From assembly GCA_000727475.1 (NCBI GenBank), contig KL647302.1, positions 1,621,234 through 1,685,233 of the forward strand: 64,000 nucleotides of DNA, given 5' to 3'. Source of the stretch: Sarcocystis neurona. Its lineage: Eukaryota > Apicomplexa > Conoidasida > Eucoccidiorida > Sarcocystidae. The notes under the pieces are model-generated. The model searched no databases. It was given only the letters and a program-made list of their open reading frames with translations, and was not told where the DNA came from. The translations under genes were made by a program, and so were the position numbers. How positions within the stretch are numbered: the first letter of the stretch is position 1; the number at the start of each line of letters is the position of its first letter. Positions 36,401-44,476 of this stretch are shown here, one piece after another.

Positions 36401-39118
36401 CTGCTGCTGGAGTGGGACGGGGAGAAGGGGAAGCTGCTGAGGGGGCTGCTGCCGCCGAAACGGCTGCTGCAGGGAGTTCTGCTGCTCGAAGTGTTGCTGC
36501 AGCAACTGCTGCTGCTGCGTCTCAAGCTGCAAAGGAAAACGTCGCTGGTGGACAGGCTGCTCGACGCGCGTCTGCTGCTTCTCGGCCAGCGGCTGCGGCG
36601 GAGTTTGTAGGTGGTGCTGCTGCTGCGTCTGCTGCAGGAGAAGAGGTGGATTCTGTTGTTGCTGCGGAGTGTGATGCTGCTGCACCTGCCGCTGGGGCTG
36701 CATCCCCGCAAAATGCCAGTTCGCCTGCTGCTGGTCCTGCCGTCGTCGCTGTTGTTGCTGTTCTGCATGCTCGAGAGCTTGCTCTTCCGCAGTATTTTTG
36801 CCTCTCCGCTCTTCTCGTTTCAGTGGAGTGTACGTACACCGGAACTCCCTCTCCTGCTTACACTCTCTTTGGCATGTAAACGCTCCAAGAACAGCCGCGT
36901 TGGACGTTGCGCCTGCTGCTGCTGCTGCTTGTATGGGGCTGCCCGTGTCTGCTGCAGTTGCTGCTGCAGAGGTTATTTCGGGGATCGAGAAGAGGGAGGA
37001 GCGTCGAAGAGCGGCAGCAGCTGCATGTAAGAGAGCCGACAAATCTACGAAAAAGTCATCTAGTCCCAAGCGTTCCACGGGCAGCTGCTGCAGCGCTGGC
37101 TGTGGCTCCTGCTGCAGCGCTGGCTGTTTGCATCTGTCTGTTTCCGCTGCTGGTATCCTGCTGCTACTGCAGCACTTTTCGGCCGCTAACCTGGCTTTCA
37201 ACTGGCCGTTGACGCTGCTGCTCCTGCTGTCGTCCTCCCGAATGTCGGTCTTCCTCCCCACGGCGTTCGTGCTGCTGCAGCAGCAGGAACTTACGCTGTT
37301 GCTTTGCGTCCGACTGCTGCTGCGGCCGTCGCTGCTGCCGCAGCTGTAGGGGACGCCGCTGGTTCCCCCGCTTCTGTGGCTGCTGCTGCCTCCAGCACTG
37401 CTGCAGCTACTCCGGCTGGCGTTCGGCCGACAAGCCGAGCACTCCAGCATGGCCCGCAAAGCTATTGCGGACGCATGCGTCGCGGGGCTGGCGTGCTGCA
37501 CTTGGTCAGAAGATCTTTGTTCTTCTCGTTCGTGAGCGCTGCCTGCTGCTGTTGCTGCTGCAGTGTGCCCTGCGTCGGGATTGGTCGTCGTGTCTGCTCC
37601 ATCCGTCGCCTTTGCGGGCACTGCTGCTGTTGCGTCTGGTGTACGTACAGCAGAACGGGGTGGCGTCCCCGACGCAGGAGGACTTGCAGCAGCAGCAGTT
37701 GGAGCAGCAAACTGCGCCGGCGGAGGTGCTCCACGAACGGGGGGGCACTGGAATGCAGCAGAAAAAGCGGTGGTCGCGGCAGCAGCAGCAGGGGCGCAGG
37801 AGGACGACGAGGAGGAGGACGTCGACCAGGGAGAACAGCAGGCCGCATCGGGGGAGAGGGACGGTGCATGCGTCATCCCGTAGGGCTGCAGGAACTTCAT
37901 GTCTCGCAGGGCTTCGAGCATCGCATCGGAGATGAGACGGTACTTGGAAAGGTCCTCTCCATTCTTCAACGCCAGAGACGGGCAACGCTTCAAAGCGTCT
38001 CTCACCCAACACCCACGCCGCACCTGCTGCAGCCGAGCAGCCGCATTGCTGGCGACGACCAGCTGCTTCTGGTGGACAGCAACGGGCTTCCCCTGAAGCC
38101 CCGGGTCCAGCGCCTCTTCCACCTGGGCGTAGAAACAGTCAACGTCGACGTGTCCTATCACGCGGCCCCTCCTCAACTCCCCCCCTCCTGCGCCTGCTCC
38201 TCTGTCACCTGCTGCTCTTGCTGCTGCTGGTCCGTCAGGTGTTCTTCTTGCTGCTGCTGCTCCCTCAGGTGCTGCTACTGCTGCTGCTGGTCCGTCAGGT
38301 GCTGCTATCGCTACTACTGCACCGTCAGGTGGTGCTCCTGCTGCAAGTGGTCCCTCAGGTGCTGCTATTGCTGCTACGGCGTGAGGTGCTGCCGCTGCTG
38401 CGGCTGCCTCAGGTGCTGGTGCTGCAGTGGTTTTTGCTGTTGCTGCTGCGCTCGCGCCTGCTGCTGCCGTTGGAGGGTTGCGTACTGCCGCTGCTGAACT
38501 TCTCTCCCCCGCGGTCTTGGCCGCTGCAAGTTCTCCTGCTGCTGCCTTTGAGCCTTCTGCGGCTTCTCGTAGGTCTCGGCGCCCCCCCCCTGCTGCTGCC
38601 AGTGCTGCACCACCTGCTGCTGGCGCTGCCGCCGCCCCCGCTGCTCGGCAGCGTGCCGCTGTTGCTGCTGCAGCAGCAGGACACGCGGATCGCAGAGGCG
38701 GTGCTGCTCTCTCGCCGGCCCACCGCGCACTGCTGCAGACAACGCATGCAGTACTGCAGCTCGCACAGCAGCCGGAGAATATCCGCTGGTCTTCAGCAGC
38801 TGTGGCTCCTTCTTCTTCTGCGTCTCTGCTGCTGGCAAAAGGCCCGCATAGTTTCTGTTCTCCCCATCTGCCTGTTTTTCTTCGCGAGAACGGATCCCTG
38901 CTCGTCCAGCCGCCGCCTCCCCTCGTGCTCCTGCCTGCCCCCCTCCTCCTGCCTCCCCCCGCGCCGCTGTCGCTGCTACTGCCCCTGTCGCTGCTGCTGC
39001 TGTCGTTGCTGCTGATGCTTCGCCTGCTCCCACCGCTGCTGCTGCGGCTCTCTGCGCTGCTGCAGTACGCAGCGGCAGCAGACTCCGCCCCGTCGCCAGC
39101 CCCTGGTCCTCTCATCAC
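30449..39118 (-). CDS. Y-family translesion DNA polymerase, iota-like
   Basis: Model: complement(join(30449-31205, 32601-32732, 35119-35193, 35497-39118)); the 3' end is unresolved and the first donor is the weakest join. After ~310 low-complexity residues comes HVDVDCFYAQVE (first metal-binding Asp), KQLVVASNAAARLQQV and RDALKRCPSLALKNGEDLSKYR, then a ~280-residue Gln/Ser insertion. Next is VERLGLDDFFVDLS, a second ~450-residue insertion, and HVYGYSSGQRLAAVIHARH. Exon 2 gives GTHVMAAIRRYIKSEFNLTC. The exon 2-3 join gives TAGLSWNKSTAKLVGKAYKP. The PGIG (helix-hairpin-helix) joins LQALQPAGLERCCDVLSFP. The little-finger part reads PKSLSVEDSYA and FRLSIR. The HVY, KYR and SxEDS motifs fit pol iota better than eta or kappa. 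Such enzymes bypass lesions in the nucleus; activity is inferred. Confidence 0.8.
31206..32600 (-). other. intron 3 of the iota-like polymerase gene
   Basis: Donor ATCG|GTGAGC after PGI and acceptor GCGTGCAG|GTAGAAGC, phase 1, restoring PGIGRSVLQAL. It carries a GATA/GACA repeat (31430-31735), TA/CA repeat (32160-32300) and a CAG/CTG tract near 31779-31840. Confidence 0.7.
31430..31735. repeat. GATA/GACA/GGTA tetranucleotide repeat
   Basis: Imperfect tetranucleotides AGAT, AGAC and AGGT with frequent GATAGATAGA cores, about 300 bases. It lies inside an intron and has no coding potential. Confidence 0.85.
32733..35118 (-). other. intron 2 of the iota-like polymerase gene
   Basis: Donor GCTG|GTAGGC and acceptor GTGTCTAG|GTTTGAGC, phase 1, giving TAGLSWNK. 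Read in the gene's sense, CTG repeats (plus-strand CAG at 32760-33085) lie just before the acceptor. The rest holds TA/CA repeat (33240-33620), a degenerate triplet satellite (33940-34620) and a purine-rich plus-strand stretch (34670-34950). Long Ala-rich frames at 32419-33294 are repeat-derived except for the exon at 32601-32732. Confidence 0.7.
33940..34620. repeat. degenerate ACT/GCT triplet satellite
   Basis: Almost 700 bases of (C)TACTACTACTGCTG-type triplets, without a fixed higher-order unit. It differs from the CAG tracts in being dominated by TAC/ACT. A shorter relative lies at 41765-41845. Confidence 0.85.
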
Positions 39119-39482
39119 GCTTGCGGCCGCGCACGCCCCACGACATCTTCAGCAGCAGCAGCAGCAGCTGCCGCGCTTCACGCCGCGCGTCCCGCCGCCC
39201 TCGACCAGCTGCTGCTGCATGCTCCCAGCGCTCCCTGAGCCCCGCTGCAGCCACCCGCGGCAGCAGCCCACCCGCCGCTAGAGTTCAATACTGTCTCGCT
39301 AGCATCTACCCGGACAAAGACGTCCTATTACTTCTCCGGCTGTCGCCACACACACTCCTACCTCCCAACACCCCACACAAATACACATACATATATATAT
39401 ATATACAAATATATATATATACATACGTACGTGCCTGCCCCCCCTGTCTCTCCTGTCTCTCTTTTCCGCTCTCCTCTCCCCC
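39119..39482. other. divergent intergenic interval
   Basis: It separates the polymerase start (39118, minus) from the plus-strand gene beginning near 39483. It contains CAG runs at 39150-39215, a short TA microsatellite at 39387-39425 and CT-rich sequence. No clear promoter motif can be named. Confidence 0.35.
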
Positions 39483-41503
39483 GTGTCTCCTTCGCGTCCG
39501 TGTCTCTCCCCGTCGCCCTCCTCTGCACAGCAGAAGCGGCTCGGAGGGCTGCGTCACTGCTGCCCCGTTCTTCCTGTAGAGGACTCCCTAGCAGCAGCAG
39601 CAGTCTTCGCCCAGCTTCTCTCTCTCTTCTCTTTTCCTCCGTCCCTCAGTTTTCCTCCCTTCCCCACACCATCTGATCTCCTGCCGGCTGTTTGCTATCC
39701 TTTGAGTAGCCCCTCTGTGGACAATCGCCGGCGCCAGGAGGGCGCCACTGCTCGAGGGGCGGTGTCGCGCTTCCTGTTGTCCGTCGTAGAAGGCTGCTGC
39801 GGTGAAGGCCTGCTGTCGAACTTCACGGGACAAGAGCAGCAGCCAGCAGCACGCCTCGGAGCGGAAGCCCCGAGCCCCTGGCAGCTGCAGTGCAGTTCAC
39901 CCAAGTCAAGAGGCAGCGAGAAAGCAAAACAGGCGTGGGTGCGCCGCTGCACCTGCTGCTGAGCCCCTCCTGCTGCTGGGAGTCCACTGCTGCTGCTGCT
40001 GCGAATCCACTGCTGCTGCTGCTGCGAGTCCTCTGCTGCTGCTGCGAGTCCTCTGCTGCTGCTGCGAGTCCACTGCTGCTGCTGCTGCTGCGAGTCCTCT
40101 GCTGCTGCTGCTGCTGCGAATCCTCCGCTGCTGCTGCTGCTGCGAGTCCCTGCTGCTGCAAGTCCACTGCTGCTGCTCTTGCGAGTCCACTGCTGCTGCT
40201 GTGGTGGTGGTGATGGTTGCGATGTCAGGAGTGTGTCTGTCGTCGACCAGCACTTGCTGCTCTCAGTTGGTGGTCTGTTCATCTTTGCCCCGTGTGGGGT
40301 CCCGCCGAGAGGTACGAAGGCAGGTCCTTTCCCTACCGCGTGGGTGGGGGGTCACAAGGACTGTGGACTTGCTGTTGTTGCTCACGCGCGGTTCCTCAAA
40401 GTGGGCTACACGCCCCTGTTTTAGCTGTGCGTGGGGCAAAGAAAAGGAACTGCCTTTCCCTGCTGCTCTTCTCCCACTCCCGGCGGTCCTGCTCCTGCCA
40501 CTGCTCCTGCTGCTGCCACTGCTCCTGCTGCTGTCGCTGCTCCTGCTGCTGTCGCTGCTCCTGCTGCTGTCGCTGCTCCTGCTGCTGTCGCTGCTCCTGC
40601 TGCTGTCGCTGCTCCTGCTGCTGTCGCTGCTCCTGCTGCCGCCGCTGCTCCTGCTGTTCCCGTTGCTCTTGTTGCTGCAGTCGACTTGTTGCTGTGTGTC
40701 TTGCCTGCTGCGGCCCGGTGGCCGGGTCAACTGCTCTCCCACTGCTGCTGCGGAGTGTGTGACGGTGCTGCTGTTGATTGTCGGTCTTGCTGCTGCTCCT
40801 TCTGCTGTTGGCCCTGCTGCTCTTCTGCGCCTCCCGCTTCTCGCGGTGCGACTCCACGCGCTACTGCGTCAGCTGGTACTTATCCTCATGGCGGCCGCTA
40901 CGCAGCTACACAAATGTGGCGGCTTTGCCGTGGACTGCTGCTGCTGCTGCTGGCGTTGCACGACAATCGTCAGACCCCGCGGTTTCTTGTGCAGCTGCTG
41001 CTGATCGAACTGCTGAGGTGCTGCTGCGGCTCTTGGGCCGAGAGGCTACTGCTACTGCAAGAGAGCCGCTGCTGCTGTACCAAGGTCAACGTTGCACACT
41101 GCTATGCTTGCGGCAGCTGATCAAGTAAGACTGCTACCGGTGCTGGCCAGATCCTGAGTTTGCCGTGGAGGAAAAAGTGCTGCTGCTGCTGCGACTTGTG
41201 CGGGTGTCGTCTTCTTCACAAGCTGCTGCCGTGCTGCTGGTGCTGCTACTTTTGCTGCGGTGGCCGGTGTGGCTCCCGCTGCTGCTCAAGGCTGGGAGCG
41301 TACACCACAGCATTATTTACATATGTATGTCCAGGTCAGCACCGCCTGAGTGTAGAGAAGATACGTCGAGACTTCTACAAGATATTAGCTGCTGTGTACG
41401 CATGCTCCCATCGCAGCAGCGGCACGACACAAGCCGCAGGACCACCGGCAGCAGCACATGCAGCAGCGCAGATGTGTACCTCGGCAACGCATGCGCCGCG
41501 TAA
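39483..41503 (+). CDS. hypothetical protein, multi-exon
   Basis: Not recognised. The first supported exon ends at 39938 (AAACAGGCGTGG|GTGCGC, phase 0) and contains DNRRRQEGATARGAVSRFLL, then VVEGCCGEGLLSNFTGQEQQ. The last two exons join well. One is 41018-41124, beginning VLLRLLGRE and ending CTGATCAA|GTAAGA. The other is 41335-41503 (GTCCAG|GTCAGC, phase 2), giving QLIKSAPPECREDTSRLLQD and ending in a stop. Between them, CTG-rich stretches (39960-40205, 40490-40680) look like introns. A candidate exon near 40260-40424 includes GGHKDCGLAVVAHARFLKVG. The connections 39938 to 41018 are unresolved. Confidence 0.35.
39960..40205 (+). repeat. CTG minisatellite with GAGTCC spacers
   Basis: Tandem units of several CTG triplets followed by CGAGTCCTCTG or CGAGTCCACTG, with period about 21-27 bases. 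In the reverse reading it gives Gln/Ser/Trp-Thr repeats. Confidence 0.85.
40490..40680 (+). repeat. 18-bp minisatellite
   Basis: About eight tandem copies of CGCTGCTCCTGCTGCTGT with minor variants at both ends. The minus strand would encode an Arg-Gln-Gln-Gln-Glu-Gln repeat, and the plus strand Ala/Pro/Val or Cys/Ser repeats. Confidence 0.85.
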
Positions 41504-42400
41504 CAACAGGGCTGCCGTCGGTAGCTGCGACCGTGGGTAGCTGCTACAGCCGCCGCCCGCCACGCCGCGCAGCAGCTACTACTGCAGCACTAGAACGTTT
41601 TGTTTCCACCAGAGCAGAGAGACAAGCAGCAGCAGCAGCTGGCGTCTGTGCCAAGTAGGGTACTGCCGCCGTACTCGCACTGCCACCAGCAGGAGCGCAC
41701 CGCTACCACAGGGCGGGAGCAGCAGCAGCGCCAGCCCCAGCAACAGGCGCACGAGGAGCGCAGCCGCTAATACTACTACTACTGCTACTACTACTAGCAG
41801 TACCACTACTACTACTACTACCACTACCACTACTACTACTACTGGGGCAGCAACACCAGCAGCAGCAACGCGCCGTCCGTAGCACAAGTGAAAGAAGCCA
41901 AAACAGCAACAAACGCAAAGCCCACTGAGGCTCTGTGTCGCTCGCGTGTCGTATACCTACAACTGGGAGGACTCCCACGGCGGGGATGCAAGTGGCAGAA
42001 GTGTGTATCAAAATTCTCGCTGTACGGAACCCAAGGCCCCCTGAATCTATTCATAGGACAAATGAAGGCGTATGCACAGGTGCATACACATGGAGCAGCG
42101 CACATATATATTCATATATATACGCGTACACGCTTGTATATGCAGGTACATACATACGTAGATGCATACATGTATACATATATGTATGTATATATATATA
42201 TACGAACAGGTGTGTATGTGCGACTGGATGGCACACCGGAACATATATATGTGTATGTCTGCTTGTAGGCGTTGTTGTACACACTTGCGAACGGGCGTGC
42301 GTATGTATCTACATGTGAATTACGAAAACATCTATCAAAAGGTGTCTGGATCTTCTTGCGAAGAACAAACGCTGCAGAGGAGCATCGGGGTGCCTCCCGC
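41504..42400. other. intergenic, with ACT and TA microsatellites
   Basis: It contains (ACT)n/(CTA)n at 41765-41845 and TA/CA repeat at 42060-42260. Val-rich minus-strand frames at 41579-41887 are repeat artefacts. No gene supported. Confidence 0.45.
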
Positions 42401-42674
42401 TGTTGCTGCATTCCCCCTCCCTCTCCCTATCACACCACGCCAGCAGGGGGACGTACACCGCGACTGCGCAGAGTTTACTCACTGCGGCTGCGAGAATGCG
42501 TCGTTTTCAAGAAGAGAGAAACAGCCGCTGAGGTTTGCTGCTGTTTAGCCGCTGCGCCGGTGCTGCTGTTCCGCACAGCGCCCTGTGGCCGTTCACCAAG
42601 AGCGCGACACCGCGCCCATACTGGGCTGCTCTGCTGCTGTGGCGTTGCCGTGCTACAGCGCCGCGCCCGCGCGC

Positions 42675-43661
42675 TTACGATGGCTCTTCCTGCTGCTCTA
42701 TTACGTATATACTCGCCGGCTGTGCTGCACCCGTCTTGTACTGCAGGAGCGGGCGACTGCGCTGCGGCGACCGTGAGCCGGTGTGGCTCACGCTGGTGTT
42801 TGTTGCTGCAGTGGTTGTGCCAGCTTCCTTACGTGCCACCCACCTCTTGCTGCCACTTACACCGCCGTCGTACATATCTTGGAGCAGCACATCCCACTGC
42901 AGCAACGCGCACGGGGAGCCGCACAACAGCTGCTGCAGGCATGACACGCTACGGAGGGCGCTGGGGAGTGATACATAATACGCAAGGCACGAGCTGCTCC
43001 GCCGCAGGAGGCGGGAGGCGCACAGGACGAGCGGCGGCAAAAGTAGGGTTTTCCGTTTCTCTTTGTTCCCGCTGTCGTTACGGAAGTTTTGCCCTCCGGG
43101 AAGGAGAGCAGGTGCCGTAGAAAGAGGAAAAGCCGGGTGCCTCTGTCGCTGCAGGCCATAATGCTGCTGTGGCGTGCCGACGCTGCTGCAGCATAGCAGG
43201 CTGCTGCTGCTGCTGCTGCTGCTCGTGCGCTTTGCATGCCTCCTCACTCGCCGCACAACGAAGCAGCAGCCGAGGAGGAGGAGGAGGAGCAGAAAACGAA
43301 GAGGACAGAGGCGGGGCGGGGTCCGTCCCACCAGCAGAAACGCCGTCCACTGCTGCTTTGCTCTTTCTTCTTCGCTTTTTAACGCACAGCAGCCAGAGGT
43401 TGTGGTGGCCCGCCTTTCCCGGCGCCGTCTGTGCGCGTGCGTACGCGCGGCTGTAACGTTCCTTCCCTCTGCATGTAGTGCCAGCAGTGCGTCCAGATAT
43501 AGTAAGTCCACCCTTTTTTCGCCCTTCCACTTTCCGTTAGATTCGTTCACAAGCGAACACCGTGGTCGTCGTCCAAATTCTTCGCCGGGCTGCCGCGTCA
43601 CTTCCTCCGCCCAGCCTAAGTCGCCGCCTGCTCTCTCGCGGGCGGCATACGGCGCTGCCAC
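42675..43661 (-). CDS. hypothetical protein, weak candidate
   Basis: A 328-codon minus-strand frame of mixed composition. Examples are FGRRPRCSLVNESNGKWKG and DLLYLDALLALHAEGRNVTA near its start, a hydrophobic stretch with RFLLLLLLLGCCFVV in the middle, and NTSVSHTGSRSPQRSRPLL near the end. It opens with GTG rather than ATG, so real exons may be shorter. The plus strand is also open (42272-43120) with a poorer, Arg/Cys/Leu-rich composition. No domain recognised. Confidence 0.3.
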   Translation of the reverse strand: MAAPYAARERAGGDLGWAEEVTRQPGEEFGRRPRCSLVNESNGKWKGEKRVDLLYLDALLALHAEGRNVTAARTHAHRRRRERRATTTSGCCALKSEEERAKQQWTAFLLVGRTPPRLCPLRFLLLLLLLGCCFVVRRVRRHAKRTSSSSSSSSLLCCSSVGTPQQHYGLQRQRHPAFPLSTAPALLPGGQNFRNDSGNKEKRKTLLLPPLVLCASRLLRRSSSCLAYYVSLPSALRSVSCLQQLLCGSPCALLQWDVLLQDMYDGGVSGSKRWVARKEAGTTTAATNTSVSHTGSRSPQRSRPLLQYKTGAAQPASIYVIEQQEEPS

Positions 43662-44236
43662 ACTACACTACACATAGTCACCGGCAGGGAGAGAAGAAAC
43701 AAGACGAAGAGCAGGAGGAGGTGCAGCAGCCAGGAGAGGGGGAGCAGCGGCAGCAGCAGCAACAAGCAGATAGCATCGAGGAACGGCGGCAGCGCCGGCG
43801 ACAGCCCTGCAGCAGCAGCAGCACAACAACAGCAACAGCAGCAGTGCAGTAGCAGTAGGAGGAGGAGTAGCAGCACGGCAACACCGGCGCGGTAACAGCA
43901 ACAGCAGCACAACAGCAGCCCGGCGGAAGACTACCAGCAGTACGGCAGCAGAAGCAGCCAAGAAACTGCAGCTGCTTGCTTGAGAAACGGGCGCTGCGGC
44001 ACTTGCAGAGCGGGCATCTGTGTGAAGCAGCAGCAGCACTACAGCACCGAGCAGCACCCCAACAGCAAATCGGACAGGAACAGCGACGACAACAGGAGGG
44101 GCAGCGCAGGACAGGGCGGGGAGTGGGTGTGTGCAGCAGCTCCTGGGTGCCACTGCTGCTGCTGCGGCTGAACGCCGCGACGTGGACGTCGCTGCTGTCC
44201 GTCCTGTTGCGGTACAGAGGCACCAGCAGCAATTAG
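43562..44236 (+). other. plus-strand Gln/Glu-rich frames upstream of SPT6
   Basis: Frames at 43562-43852 (QDEEQEEVQQPGEGEQ) and 43976-44236 (KRALRHLQSGHLCEAAAALQ) have CAG on the sense strand. They could be exons of a small gene or part of a long SPT6 leader. No splice connection to 44477 was found. Confidence 0.22.
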
Positions 44237-44476
44237 AGAGACGGGTGGACAAGGTCCGACGCGTGGGCACGCTAAAGCAGTCGGAGGCGAGGTGCTAGGC
44301 AGGGGCAGCGGGCCCGTGCTGCTGCTGCAGCAGCACAAAGGCAACGGCAGCCAGAGCGCAGAGAGCACTGCAGCAGCCCCTTCCCGAGCAGAGAGAGTGA
44401 CGGAACGAGGGAAAGGCGGAAGTGATGGTCCGTCATTTTTGCGCACTGCTGCGCGTCGCTGCTGCCTCTATTTAAA

